A DNA stretch of 64,000 nucleotides from Cryptomeria japonica (GCF_030272615.1 NC_081406.1:231064396-231128395), one strand, 5' to 3'. Numbered from the stretch's first letter, positions 23,243 through 35,959 are shown. The notes: generated by a model not told the origin, from the letters alone. Translations and numbers: made by a program.

Positions 23243-23740
23243 TGTGTACCTCTCTTTTACAACTCATTTATGCGTCCAACATATTTTTTATGTTTTCTAT
23301 TATAGGAGACCCAACTTCCGGAGACCATAACTTTTGGATTGGGTGTCTGATTGATGAACCATTTGAAGCATTGAAAATCTCACGACATGCTCTATCAACC
23401 CATAACCTACTATGTCAATTACAAGAACTTTTGAGGTTATTTTGGAGCTTCTAAAAGCCTCAAAATTGACATCAAAACTTTTGCGCGCAACTTTCAAAAA
23501 CATAAACTTTAATATATTCAAATCTAGACGTGATCTTCAATGAAAATTTATTCACATACTTATCTAACCAATCCAAAGCTTTGGGAAAAATTCCAGACCA
23601 ATTTGTGTTCAAATGAAAGTTTACTATAAATTGTAACCTTATGTAAATGCAAAGTTGAGACACCATTTTCACAACATTCTCTCACTTGTCGAACTTCTCT
23701 ATGCTCACAACCTTAGTTGAAGAATCTTCAACATTCATCA
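23243..23740 (-). other. Copia-2 3' untranslated region
   Basis: No coding match. It lies between the RNase H remnant and the 3' LTR; the purine-rich AAAGAGAGGTACACA precedes the LTR on the minus strand. Confidence 0.45.
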
Positions 23741-25880
23741 AAGTCTCTACCTTAACCAACTTCAACCTTCCACCTTCGATCATATCTGACAAAATGATAA
23801 TGAATATCAATGTGCTTGGTTCGGCGATAAAATTTTGAGTTCTTAGTTAGGCAGATTGCACTTTGACTATCACAATAAATTATCATTGCACCTTGTTTTA
23901 TTCCAATATCTGAACACTGTCTCTTAAGCCAAATGGTTTCTTTACAAGCTGCCATATACTCTGCTTCTATAGTGAACAAAGCAACTATAGTCTACTACTT
24001 ACACATCCAATTAATTGCACCACCAAATAAAGTAAACACATAGGAACTAGTGGATTTTTTGCTATCAATATCATATGCCTAGCCTAAATCCACATAATCA
24101 TGAATATCAAGGGAAATCATATCTCCAACCAAATTACCATGATAACACAAAGAATACTATTAGGTACCCTTCAAATATCTGAAGACTCTTTTAACTCCAT
24201 CCAATTAACTCTACCAGGATTAGACATATATTTGGAAAGAACTCCCACTGCTAAGGCAGTGTCTAGTCTAGTGCAGACCATACCATACATCAAACTTTCA
24301 ACTGCACTCTATTAAGGAACTTTTCTCATGTGTTTCATCTCTGATGGAGATGTATGACATTATGAAACAAAATTTTTTGTTCCAACTATAAAAGAGATAC
24401 ATAATGGTCCACAGTCTTGCATGTTGAACCTCCGTAAAACTGAATTCACATACTTACTCTAGCCTAGCCATAGCTTTATGTTCAGCCTATCTCTTCTAAT
24501 CTTCATCCTAAGAATATGTTTTTTTGCACCAAGATATTTCATTTCAAATTTAGGAGAAAGTTGAAACATTTGTTTTGAAATCATACATTTGTCTTTACCA
24601 ATGAATAACATGTCATTAACATGTATAATGCAATATACAGGAAATGATCACCACAAGATATATAATAAACACAACGATGTGATTTAGAATGCTCAAATCT
24701 CAAAACTCAACACATATGTATCAAATTTTTGGTATCACATCCTAGGACTCTATTTGAGGCCATACAGATATTCTTTAATTTATAGACTAAATTACTTTTA
24801 CATTTTACCACATAATACTTTAGTTGTATCATATAAATATCCTCCTTAAAATTACCATGAAGGAAATAAGTTTTCACATCCATTTGCTCAATCTCTAAAT
24901 CATAAGCAATAGTAATAGAAAGCAAAAATCTAATGGATATCATTTTTTCAACAAGAGAAAATATCTCACCATAATCATCACCCTCAACCTTTGAATAGCC
25001 TTTCATAACCAACCTTGCTTTATACTTCTCAATACCTCCATCTGAACCAATCTTTTTCTTGAGAACCCATTTACAACCAATAGGTTTTCATCCTTCAGGA
25101 AATGGTACAAGATTCCATATATCATTATTTTTTAGAGCTACTACTTCTTCTTTCATAGCAATCTTGCAAGATTCTACGTTATGCATACCTAATGCCTCTT
25201 CTACAGATATAGGTTCATCAACATTAGTATTCAAAGAAAAAATGCATTTCCAATCATAAGGTGAATATTTTTTAGGTGGTTTTCTATGTCTTGTAGACCT
25301 TTGAACAAATTTAATTGGAGGTTCTTCCTCCTCTAAAGATTTAGAGCTAGATAAGATCTCCTCAAATTCTTTTCTATCTAGGGTTCTTGTTTCAACTCTT
25401 TCAGGCATAGAAGGAAACATCTTCCTGTTTAGTCTGTTATGGCTACAATGTAACACAATGAGACTTAATTTCTTCAAAAATAACACTTCTACTAAGTATT
25501 ACCTTTTGTGCAACAGGGTCCAAAGCTTTCATCCTTTCACACCATAACTATATCTGATGAAGATACATTTCACAACATTGTTCTCCAACTTTTTTCACTT
25601 CTACTTTAGCACATGTGCATATGCCTCATAACTAAAAACTCTAAGATGTCTCAATAAAGGCTTGTGTCCCGACCATGCCTCCATAGGAATTTTATCAACG
25701 GGAGTTGATTTAGGAGACCTGTTAATTAGGTAGCAAGTAGTGGCAACAACATCAACCTAAAAGAATTATTCTAGGCCAACACCACTCAATATACTCTTAG
25801 CCTTCTCCATCAGTGTCATGTTCATTCTTTCTACAACTCCATTTTGTTGTAGAGAATACAGAGTTGTCTTATGTTTGTTA
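23741..25880 (-). pseudogene. Copia-2 pol remnant (integrase end, RT, RNase H)
   Basis: Minus strand, in order. The integrase C-terminal part has QQNGVVERMN and INRSPKSTPVDKIP (25880-25600). The RT N-terminal part has EALGMHNVESCKIAMKEE, WNLVPFPEG (25200-25088) and VDVKT-type EQMDVKTYFLHGNFKEDIYM (24900-24830). RNase H has EAEYMAACKETIWLK and YCDSQSAICLTKN (23965-23840). Frames are broken by many stops; typical of an old Ty1/copia copy. Confidence 0.75.
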
Positions 25881-26480
25881 ATGTTATAACAAGAGTATCC
25901 CACGAATCAGGTAAGGAAAAAAGCAAGATTTAACTTTCCTCCTTCTCATCCATCTTGACACCAAAATATGCCAATTGAACCACCAACATATTTAATGCTT
26001 CTAGGTGGTCTATAATCTATTTACCCTCTTCTGTTCTCAAAGAATACAATTTCTTTCTCAAGAAAATATGATTCAATAAAGATTTGGCTTGATACATCTC
26101 ACCAAGCTTATTTCATGGCTTCTTTACTGAGGTCTCTTCGTGGACATTGATTAGAGTAGAATCTACCAAGAAAAATATTTTAGACCCTTAGTTGCATGGT
26201 TCATAACATCATACTAAGTAACCACAATAGGATATGAAAGTCTTGAGACATTCAGATCAACAACATCCCACAAATCTCAATCTATTAATGAATCCTCCAC
26301 CTTCAGCTTTTACATCTACAAATTATTTCCAAAAAAATATTCCACCTCAATTCTCCCAAATGAACTTGCCATTTGAAAAATTCTTGCAACAAGATCAAAA
26401 AGTATTTTCTGCACAATCTCCCATTCAAATCTGGATCAGTTTGAAAAAACCAACAATCCACAACTGAAACCAAAGGTGAT
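25881..26480 (-). pseudogene. Copia-2 gag start remnant
   Basis: On the minus strand an ATG near 26370 is followed by a broken frame with gag-like phrases (for example MNHATKGLKY) and many stops, running to about 25890, where it joins integrase sequence directly. I read this as a deletion junction. The identity as gag is from position and weak pattern only. Confidence 0.45.
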
Positions 26481-26828
26481 CAAGCTTTGATGCCACTCCT
26501 AAGTAAGTTAAGTAGTAAAGCAACTTCCTACACTAACTTTGAGAGGAGGGTAACACAAAAACTTTTATAGATCATTACAACAGTTGAATAATCTTAACAA
26601 AAATAACATGTATACCACAAAAAAGTGATTTATGTGGGGAAAACCCTTTCGAGAGAAAAACTTCACACTCCAAAAACCACCCATATATTATTCATAAATC
26701 AATAACAAATTACAATATACTTGCAAATCAAGATTTTCACATGAGTAGCACCAACTAGAGATTCAAAGATAACTCAATGGTTATAAGACTCTTAAATACA
26801 ACCTCCATTTCACACACCTCATATATAG
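26481..26828 (-). repeat. Copia-2 partial 5' LTR and PBS
   Basis: PBS-like sequence at 26481-26495, then LTR sequence up to CTCATATATAG, where B2 begins with TGTTTTCATGC (plus). In the 3' LTR the same phrase continues as GAGATACAACAC. The last five bases, TATAG (26824-26828), are the expected B2 target site. Confidence 0.7.
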
Positions 26829-27108
26829 TGTTTTCATGCTTGAAATCATAAAATTGAGCTAATTAAGAAATAAGGACGATCACAGATCCTTAACTAATCA
26901 AGCTGATTTAAAACATAATGCAGTAGAATAAATGAAAGAAATGGAAGAATTAAACTAATTTAAACTCCCTATTCCACATTATTGCTTCCATTGTTCTTCT
27001 CCAAATTGCTGGTGTAGGTGGCTCTCAGTTATTACACTAAGATTCCTGCATAAGATGGCGATTTTTTTTGAAGAGTGTGGTCTAGACTGATTTGAGAAAT
27101 TGGTGTTG

Positions 27109-27120
27109 CTTATATAGATT
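27109..27120 (-). promoter_or_regulatory. TATA box of the B2 LTR
   Basis: AATCTATATAAG on the minus strand; RNA would run toward lower coordinates through the R and U5 segments. Confidence 0.6.
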
Positions 27121-27149
27121 TTCATGAAAGATGGGGAGGGATTTTGAAC

Positions 27150-27430
27150 TCAAGTTTTGATCGATAGATAACTGATTTTGATTGATCAGTTAACAGAGTT
27201 GATTGATTTGTTAACTCAGATTGATTGACTTGTTAACTCATTTGATTGAGTAGTCAACTAGATTGATTGAATAGTAAACTGAATAGATTAGCCAGTTAAC
27301 TAGATTGATTGGGGATATGACTGAATGGATTGGAGAGATAAATGGATTGATTGAACAATTAGAAAAGGTGGTTTGGAGTGAAAAGGGGTGATTGATGAGT
27401 TGGCTGATTAGTTAACTGATTTGATCAATC
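27150..27430 (-). repeat. Short tandem array in the B2 U3, just upstream of the TATA box
   Basis: About nine imperfect units of roughly 22-30 bp combining TTGATTGA with GTTAACT (plus). TAACTG/CAGTTA cores recur. An array of this sort next to a TATA box is a candidate enhancer. Confidence 0.65.
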
Positions 27431-27964
27431 AGTTGTGATTTTCATTTTCAATTTGGATTTGAATTCGGGTTTTCAAATGTTGAAATGCACATGAGATTAA
27501 CTAAAATTTATTGAAATTCAGATTCGGAGAAATGTGAATTTGATGATTTGGAATTAGATGAAATTAATTGAAATCCACATTTGGGGAATTGTCAATTTGA
27601 TCAAAATGAAATTAGATGGAATTATTTGAAATTCAAAGTTGGGGAATTGGAGGAATAAGTTAATTAATTAAATAATTTAAATGAAATTATTTAATCATTA
27701 AAAATAGAATTAATTAAATAATAAAGATTGTTTGATTAAGGAAATAATCGTAATTAATTAAATAAATAATTTTAATTAATATTTGAGATAGGGTTAAATA
27801 ATTAATTAATTAAAGAATAGAAATTCGATAATTTAGAAATGTTAAATATGATGATTTAGTCACTTTTAGAAGAATCATTAGCTTAATTAAATAATTAAAG
27901 ATTACATAATTAATTAGAATGAATAATTAGTGTGCGATCAATGAGACATTTTTAGGTGTCTACA

Positions 27965-29432
27965 TTTGCCCCTCTTTGACACAATGTCAATACAAGTTTT
28001 TTCAAAGAAAATGAAAAAAATCTGCTCTAGTATGCCCTAGGAATGGAGGTAGGATGCCCCCCTTGAGAGATTGTTTGTGGATTGAAGGCATGAATGATCT
28101 ATTGAAAGAAGAAGAATGTTGGATGAAAGATGAAGAATAATTAACTTGGTGACATGAATGAGTTTGATTGGATAGAAGAAATGGTTAGAATGATTTGTAG
28201 GTTGATTGGATTGAAGAAATGGTTAGAATGATTTGAAGATTGATTAGATTGATAAGATTGATAGGATTGATAGGATTCATTTGATAAAGATAAAGTCTAG
28301 TGTCAGGAAGAACACATCCTGTATAAGACAAAGATGATCAAAATGTCTGGTTTCAGGAAGGATGCATCCTATATAAGACAAATGATAGATGATCATGTAT
28401 GGTTTCAGGAAGGACTAATCTTGTATAAGACAAATGATAGATCAAAATATGATGAAAGTAAAGAATAATTGATTGATAGATAGAATAGTTGATATGAGGA
28501 AATGATTTGAGATGGAATTAAAAAGAGATGAGTAGAGATTGAAATGAAATGATTGAAAGTAGAATATGTTAGATAAGAAAATGATCTTTGAGAGAGAATT
28601 AACATGATGAGATGAGAAAATGAAATGATATGATTGATGATGATACACGAGTCAATCTTGATGGAATGAATTGATATGATTGATGATGATAGTGAATGAT
28701 GGTGATGAATACTCTTCTTTGCCTTTATTCGTAGTGCAACACATTATCATCATTGAGCCTTATTATGTAAGAATGAAGCTTAGTACACCAGGGTATAAGG
28801 AACCAAGATGTATAGATATGTCATTGCAAATAACAAACACATAGTAGACAAGGAATGAACCCTCCATTCTGAATAATATGTTAGGGATCGAGGTATGTGT
28901 GACATTCACAAGTTGAATGCTCCTACCACAGGCACCCACTAGAGCAATTGCCCCAAAACTTCATTGGTTCACACCACAAACAACAAACAAAGAAAAAGAT
29001 CATGCTCATCATAGATCCTCTAGTCACTTTTGGACATCCTTGAGTAGCATAGAAACATGATCTTCACCAATTGATAAAAGATAAAAACCAAATTAGACAA
29101 AACTCAACAGCTAAACTGATTGTGCCTTTGCTTTGATTTGTTTGATGTGATGGTTGATAATGTCTAGTTTCCAGAAAGTTGCGGACCCCATTTAAGACTG
29201 GTCTATCTAATTTCAAGTGTATCCTCTTTTGTTTAAGACAAGATAATGATCACATTGATATGGATAGTTGTCGATTGATAAGACAACTTGATTAGTTTGG
29301 TTACAAATTTTGATTAGATAGTTTTATCCTTTGCAAACTTTGTGTGAAGTGTTTGCTAGATATCTGCTATGGTGTTTGACTCTTGCGATATATGTTATTG
29401 CAAGTTTTTTGATTATTTTTCATTTTTAGTTT
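27965..29432 (-). other. B2 3' untranslated region, left part
   Basis: No ORF of note. It holds the PPT, GATTGATAGGATTGATA-like short repeats (28240-28280), three hairpin units (28295-28432) and a segment near 28980-29060 (CAACAAACAAAGAAAA, CCTCTAGTCACTTTTGGACA) that has a counterpart in B1 at 55710-55780. Confidence 0.55.
28295..28432 (-). repeat. Three-copy repeat with palindromic core
   Basis: Units at 28295-28330, 28344-28380 and 28397-28432 follow GTCTGGTTTCAGGAAGG, then a CATCC core, then TGTATAAGACAA. In the middle unit the core reads AGGATGCATCCT, a perfect 12-bp palindrome. The same three-copy arrangement occurs in B1 at 47047-47176. Confidence 0.8.
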
Positions 29433-29437
29433 GTATT

Positions 29438-29775
29438 TGAAGAAGTTCAGAAAGTACAACTTCTAAGTTCCCAAGAGCATCTGCAAGAAAAATCCCTGTC
29501 ACAAGAGAAGATTGGAGACAGAACACAAAAAAGCTCTGAAGAAAAATATTATAATTTAGAGAGGAAATTGAAAAAGAAAAGTTACAATACAATCCTTATG
29601 ATAGGAGAATAGAAACCCTAAAGATATGCAACACTCAAGAAACCCTAAAGGGATAAAGAGTATTTAATAATTAGACCTACAATATTATTAAATGTCTAAG
29701 TTTAGCTTAAGAGTAGAGTATAATAGACTAATAATTAAATAAATAATTATTAGCTAATACAAGATAACTCTAACA
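29438..29775 (-). repeat. Copia-3 3' LTR
   Basis: Minus: TGTTAGAGTTATCTTG...AACTTCTTCA. It is preceded (minus) by the purine-rich CATCTTAAGGGTGGT. Confidence 0.85.
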
Positions 29776-30528
29776 ACCACCCTTAAGATGAACTTAGGGA
29801 GTAGCTAAAAACAATAAATGCAGGAAAGCAAAATGTAACTACAAGAAGAAGGCAAATTTGGGTCCCGACAACAAGGCTTGATGAGGTACCCAATCACAAC
29901 CAAATCTCTATGAAATGGAGAGATAGAGAAAACCACATGGGAAAAAACTCTATTCCAAAAAGAGATGGGAAAAGCATGCAAAAAAGAACACGAAGAAAGG
30001 AAGGCCTTAGTGAGACCCCCAAAGGACAACTTCCTTCACCCCAAGCATAGAGTGCAACTAAAGATAGCACGAAGATGCAAAAGGTTTAGTGAAGATATCA
30101 GCAACCTACTCCTCTGTAGAAATGTACTCCAAGATGAGAAAGTCATCCTGAATCAACTGTCTGATGAGGTGCATGTGAAGCACAATGTGTTTAGACCTCT
30201 GGTGCTCCCCTGGGCTGCAGGAAAGGTGAATGACACTCTTATTATCACACCAAAGAATAGTGGAACTATCAGGAGGGAACCCAATGTTAGTCATCAATTG
30301 TCAAATCCATAAAACCTCCTAACTGGCTAACACCATTGCTCGGTATTCAGCCTCTGTAGATGATAATGAAATAGGAAACTACTTCTTTCAAGACCATGTG
30401 ATAGGACCAGAACCAAGGCAAAATAAAAAGCCAGAAGTAGACTTCTGATCTTAAGCATCACCAACCCAATCTGAGTCAGTGAAGCCAACAATGTGAGGGG
30501 ATCCTGAAGAAGAGTGAATGCCAAATAG
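29776..30528 (-). pseudogene. Copia-3 RNase H and 3' end
   Basis: On the minus strand from 30528: GFTDSDWVGDA, a stop, STSGFLFCLGSGPI, SSTEAEYRAM, LWCDNKSVIHLSCSP, KHIVLHMHLIRQL, then an ADIFTKP-type ending near 30055. These are the standard copia RNase H blocks. At least five stops are present. The rest (29776-30040) is 3' untranslated. Confidence 0.8.
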
Positions 30529-30533
30529 AGTAG

Positions 30534-31786
30534 TGTAAAGCGGAAAATCACGAGCGAACCCCAAGTGTTCCCCCCACCACTCCGAGGAGAGGGGAAAGAG
30601 GTCACTAGGGTTGACAGTTTTCACTTAGGGGAGACTTTACATTCAAAAGAGGGGTTGAAACCCACAAGATCTAATCCCACACAATGCAAGATTAGATTCT
30701 AAATGAGTTTCAAGGGTTATGACAGCAAGGCTACCCTCTTTTGTAAAGAATGTAGATAGAAGGATTAAGCTAGGAATGCATAAAAAGTGAGAAAGATTCA
30801 CTTATAAATAGAGATAGGAATATAGGATGAAGTTGTGGACCTGGAATTAGCAGTAAAATATCGAGACGGCGCTGTCCTGCAAATTTGAGCGAAAGTTGAC
30901 AGGACGATGGTGCCCGGCGTGTACACGGTCCTCCGAAAAATCCGCGAAACGAAGGGGGATCTATTCGTCTCTGCACAAGGATTCCAGATCTTCAACTTCA
31001 GCTGCGTACCTACAACCTACACACATAAAAGAGAGGACGATTGGGGGGTTAGGGATTAGGGGTTTGCCCTTAGGTCAAACCCCAGTTTTGGAATTAACCA
31101 AGAAATGAGAAATGCTGTAAATGTAAATGATTGTAATGTAATAAAGTGTCAATACCTTGTTGTAAGAATGTTTGTATTCTTACATGTGAAGGTGTAAATG
31201 TTGTTGTATGTTGTATGTTGTAAGTGGTATGTGATCTCCTCTTCAATTGTTGAATCCTTGTCTTGAATGCAACACTTAGCCTTGAATGGAGACTTAGAAT
31301 GATCAATTGCTTGAAGGAATGCTTGAATGCTTGAATTTTTGAATGCTTGAATTCTTGAATGCTTGAATGCTTGAATATCGTTTCCGCCTCTTTTTTCATC
31401 TTACCAAAATGGAAGAGGAAATGTAGTTTATATACTTGCCAATTAGGGTTAAAAGACTGATTTTTCTGACCTTAGGCCGACTAGGAAAGATTATTTTCCA
31501 ATTTGCAAACTTAAAGACCTAAGACCCAAAAGAGACCGGGCCCAAAAATAGGGCCAGGGACCAGGGCGCTAGGCGCCATGGTCCTGGGGGACCAGGGCGC
31601 TGGGCACCATGGTCCCACCTCCAGGGACAATAGGGTGCAAGGAGGATCAGGCCAGGGTGCTGAAAAATGCAGTTTTTGATGTCATGAACAAGTTTCGGGG
31701 TCTCCATTTAGGTTCAGTGTTGCGTCGCCATCATGAAGACCCAAATGCGGTCAAAATTGCAAGTATCACAATTTTAGGACGCTACA
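30534..31786 (-). repeat. A2 3' LTR
   Basis: Minus: TGTAGCGTCCTAAAATTGTG...GATTTTCCGCTTTACA. The U3 part holds two GC-rich hairpin units at 31558-31619 (three in the 5' LTR) and a CTTGAATG octamer run (31307-31378) that is longer than in the 5' LTR. Confidence 0.9.
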
Positions 31787-32527
31787 TTTAGCCCCCACTT
31801 TAGTGGGAGTATAAGCGTACGCTCATACTTCCGGTAAAGTACAAGGAGACAACATTGAAAGACTTTCACCACGTCGAGGCAAGACACACCAAGCCCCTAG
31901 TGGACTAAGGATCTTACGACTTCGATTGACAAAGTAAAAGGGAAGATCATGAGGGAGAACCATGACTGTCAGTAGTAAGGTTCCCTTACTATGAGTCATG
32001 CAAGAGAAATACCAAAAATTTTCAAGGCAAAGCTAAGTTCACCAAGAAATTTTCAAGTATCCTGAAGGGATAGACGGGGTGTATGCCCCCCTACGTTAAA
32101 GCGATCGCACACGCCTCAACGGGGGTGATTGCTTTAAGGTAGTGATACATATAGGAAATGAGAAGGGAAAGGAGCACGTTATCACAAGGATTTAGCCCCC
32201 AAGTGTGAGATAAGCCCAAGGATAATAGATACAAAAAACAAAGCACAAGGTGACTTCGCTTTCCTCAGGGTCAGTATGTTGTATGATAATTCATGTATAT
32301 CATATGTATGTATGCATAATTGTTCTTCATTCCCCAATCAAGGAAGGTCACCTAGAAGAAGGGAACACATGTGTCTTTTGAGTCAACATGAGAGAGACCA
32401 AAAGAGATCTCAATGCTTTGCATCATCCTCAAGTAGACAACACTAAGGACAACAAATAGAAGAATGAGAATAACACATAGAAGAAGTAACAAAAGAGAGG
32501 AGGAGAGAGTCTGCTATGCTAATGAAA
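31787..32527 (-). other. A2 PPT and 3' untranslated region
   Basis: PPT on the minus strand, AAAGTGGGGGCTAAA (plus 31787-31801), directly before the 3' LTR. The remainder is purine-rich on the plus strand with no coding frame. Confidence 0.7.
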
Positions 32528-35500
32528 CTAGTCTAGCACGTCATCTACCCCCCGATCTTGCTGATCAATGTTTCGGGAAGGCAGGGAACACGCTAGAGGA
32601 GGAACATTCAACACAGCAGATGGAGCTATCACAAGATCCAAACAAGGGCTATGTTCATGTTCCAAGCCACATTGTTCTTGTCTAGGAGCTAGGATAAGTG
32701 CTTTAGAAAATTCGTTAGATAAATGGTTATCAATATCAACAAGTTCATATTCACTATCAGAAGCAAGAGAAGTAACATTTTCATCATGAATAACATTTTC
32801 ATCTATATCATCATCAAGATTTATAAAAATAGGATCTTTAACTCGCACAAGATCAAGACCATCATGCATCTTATGTTTAGGAGATTTTGGAGAAAATGGA
32901 ATAATGCTTGTTGAAGGTGTTTTTGGGGATTGCAAAGTTTGAGAAGTAGCTGCCTGAGCTCTACGACGACGCTTTCATCGGCGTTCACGTGCAGAACGAT
33001 TTCGTCTAGTCTTAGTAAGAAGTGGAGAAGATTGAGGAGGAGGAATGTTCTCATCCTTATCCCTTGGGTGTTTAGGTTGTGGTCTCTTAGGCTGGATAAT
33101 AGGAGAAGAGGAAGGTCTCTTCTCTCTATAAAAAGAAGGAAGAGGAACTGCTTCGTATAAAGGAGGAATATTTGGTTTAGGAAGGAGACCAAGTCCATCA
33201 TGATGAGGAGGTATAGGTCTACTTTTAGGAAGTTTATTAGGTGTAGAAATAGTCACATCCATAGGGATGGGTAGGGAATCTTCTTGAGGAAAGACATTAG
33301 TTTTATCTTTCAAAGGAAGAACTTCCTTCTCAAGAACGATAGGAATATCAAGTTTGGGTGTTCTAGGTTCACTTAGAGATAGGATCATATCTGTTTTCCA
33401 CTTTTGATAAGATTTGAAAAGATGATCACTTCGCGGAGGAAGAGATTGGAATTGTTTAGGCCAAAAATAATCAATAGGAACGCTAGAAGTTCTTTCAGCT
33501 AGTTTAAAGAGACTATGATTGACAGTAACAACTTCACCATTATGGGGAAATTTCAAACACTTGTGAATAGGAGAAGCAATAGCTTTCATGGAAGATAGCC
33601 AAGGATAGCCTAGCTTCACACGAAATTGTTCAGACGAAGGAATAATAGCAAAGTTCACATCCAGGGATTTGTTATGGACTTCAATAGGTAATGTAATAGA
33701 ACCAATTGTAGGAGAAGAAAATGCATCAAATAATTTCACAATCACATCTGTTTTGTCATAGACCACTTGATTCAATTGCAAAGTAAAAAGAAATTCTTCA
33801 GTAATAACATTAACCATGCACGAAGGATCAATAAGCACTCCACGGCAAGGTGTATTCTTGACTTTTGCAACTATGTATAAAGGACCATCAGGTGCCCTGA
33901 TAGTTTCATTAGAATCAAATGTGATGGGAGGTTCTTTAGGGTTTTCTTGCTGCTCTACAAAGTTAATCACATTCGGAGTCATAGACACAAGACCATCAAA
34001 TGAGAAAGAGGAATCATTAGCCTCAATCGCATTAGAGGTATGAGAAGGTAATGGATCAGTAAAAATCTTAAGATTTTGGTTAAGAGGAGCTACAGATGTA
34101 TTGCCTTTATCATTCACTCTAGAAACAGAGATAGTATTATTATCAATCAAATCTTGAATTTTACCCTTTAAAGCAAAACATTTTTTAGTATCATGCCCAG
34201 GTTGACGATGAAATTGACAAAAAGATTTGTTATCAAAATAGGGTGAATTAATCTTTGTAGGATCAATTTGCCTTATAGGAGGAAGAGTAAGCACATTTTG
34301 TTCCAATAACTTATTCATAATACTATGCAATGATTCATTCAAAGGAGTAAACTTTCTTTCTTTCTTGAAAAACTTAGAAATAGGAGGCACACCTGATGCT
34401 GCATTCACATTGTTGTTGATGATGTTTTCATTGAATTTGATGGACTCTCTGTTCGGTTTAAACTTCCCAAATGGTTGTTGACTACTATCACCCTTATCAC
34501 TCGGAGCCATAGGATGTGATTGTTCCATTTGACTCACAGTTAGTTGATAATTGTGAAGAGTTTCACACAACTGTTGGAAAGAAGTAAACTCAGAAAATAG
34601 AAGTTTATCTCGAATATCTTTTTGTAAATTAGAAATAAATATTCTTTGAATATCATTGTCAGGCACTGGAAAAGAAATTTGAGCATACAAATGCTTATAT
34701 CTACCAATGAAATCAGTCACTTTTTCTTTAACACCTTGTTTACAATGCATTAAATCAATCAAAGTAACTTTAGGACTTATATTGTTTTGAAATTGTTGAA
34801 TAAAAGCATTTGCAAGTTGTTCGAAAGAAGTAATAGAATAAGAAGGCAACAAGCAATACCATTGTAGGGCTTTATCTCTTAATGTTCTAGTAAATAGTTT
34901 TGCAAGCAACCTTTGGTCATAAGCAAAATCGGTACATATTGTTTGAAAAGTCTTAACATGTGTTAGAGGATCACCTTTACCATTATAAAGCTCCAAATGC
35001 AGGATTTCAACATGTTTAGGAGGGATAGCTCGAACAATGTCAAGAGAAAGTGGGCTCGCAACATCAAATGTGGGCACACTAAACTTAGATTGATTCATAG
35101 AGGCAATTTGTTGCTGTAAAGAAGAGACAATTTGTGCAAGATTGTTAATGGTCGCTTCAGTCGAAGAGTTCATATTAGACGTGTTAGATTGAGATGGAGG
35201 TGTTATGTTATTGAAAGAAGTTATTGATTGAGAGTAAGGTGGCGGGACACTATGATAATTAGTCATAGGAGAGGATTGGAAAGGAGGAACACTACAAGGA
35301 GGAATGGAATGGTTGAATGAATTGCCCCCTTGTGTCATGTTCATTTGTGGAGATGTAATAGGAACACTCATTGAAGGAATGAATGAAGAAGTCGGATTAA
35401 ATGAAGGAAGAGGGTTAATTGAAGAAGAAGGATTGCCCCCATGACTGGTGATCATAGGCGGAATGTCTTGTATTGAAGTAGTCATTATGTTTGATGTAAA

Positions 35501-35959
35501 GGTAGGTATGCTAGCAATAGAAGTTGTCAAAGGAATAGAATGATTGACTTGAGTAGGAGGTTGTGTATAACCTAAAGTTTTGGCACAACTCTTCATAGGC
35601 ATCACATTCGAATCCACAATGTGTGCAATACCACGCAAAATATCAATTCCATTCTTATCACTTTGAAGCATATGTTTTAGACCCTCAATTAAAGGAAGAG
35701 CTTGACTATCGGGGTATTCTTGAGACATCCATTGTCGAAAATCGTCAAATTGGTTATCCAATTTCGAAAGTTGTTCTTCAGAAACCTCATGGAGAGCTTC
35801 TTCGTCATTAAGAGGATTAGAGGAATTACCCATGTCCTCGTTAAAAAGGCTATTCAAATTAGGTTCCATCTCCTCAGTAATTAAACCTTGGAAAGACTTA
35901 ATTGTATGGCTTCGTCTAACGGGAATAGTGTAAGTAGGGCTTATTGTTGTAAAACTCAT
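32528..35959 (-). pseudogene. A2 gag-protease-like polyprotein, one in-frame stop
   Basis: One frame of about 1143 codons with a single TGA at 32975-32977, just after RSARERR. The C-terminal part (32935-32528) is in the same frame, so a CGA-to-TGA change is likely. N-terminal ~270 residues are S/P/T-rich. The gag core is at about 290-480 (ELYNGKGDPLTHVKTFQT, KVTDFIGRYKHLYAQ). A finger-like CQFHRQPGHDTKKC lies near 585, as in Tat/Athila-type gag proteins. The protease-like domain (about 680-820) has GVLIDPSCMVNVI, so the catalytic D-T/S-G is D-P-S (33821-33829). The tail is basic, then acidic. It provides capsid functions; protease activity is unlikely. The only start considered is 35959, at the end of the leader. 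Confidence 0.85.

Larger units (their letters stand above)
22775..26828 (-). mobile_element. Copia-2: internally deleted, truncated copia element
   Basis: Minus strand. The 3' LTR is at about 22775-23242, and the partial 5' LTR at about 26496-26828 is cut by the B2 element inside its TATA region. Between them lie RNase H, RT and the last part of integrase, and the start of gag joined directly to integrase near 25880. Gag C-terminus, protease and most of integrase are lost. All frames carry several stops. A PBS-like TGGCATCAAAGCTTG (26481-26495, minus) has two changes from the standard site. The missing LTR remainder is not in the window, consistent with a large insertion (B2 plus its contents). 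Confidence 0.75.
26829..27964 (-). repeat. B2 3' LTR
   Basis: 1136 bp. On the minus strand it starts TGTAGACACCTAAAAATG and ends GCATGAAAACA. A TATA box, CTATATAAGC, is on the minus strand at 27109-27118. Upstream of it (27150-27430) is an array of short repeats, and the region 27640-27950 is very AT-rich with ATTAATTAAATAATT palindromes like those of B0 and B1. Confidence 0.85.

Noticed and set aside
27640-27950. Possible origin or matrix-attachment region because of very high AT content
   Set aside because: The AT-rich stretch is the U3 end of the B2 LTR, and similar AT palindromes occur in the other B-type LTRs; no separate evidence.
28295-28432. Short regularly spaced palindromic repeats resembling a CRISPR array
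   Set aside because: Only three units, imperfect repeats, similar rather than unique spacers, inside a plant retrotransposon; no cas genes.
31094-31399. Histidine/serine/lysine-rich ORF (and its copy at 37700-37981)
   Set aside because: It lies wholly inside the A2 LTRs and is produced by the CTTGAATG octamer repeat; present in both LTRs simply because LTRs are repeated.
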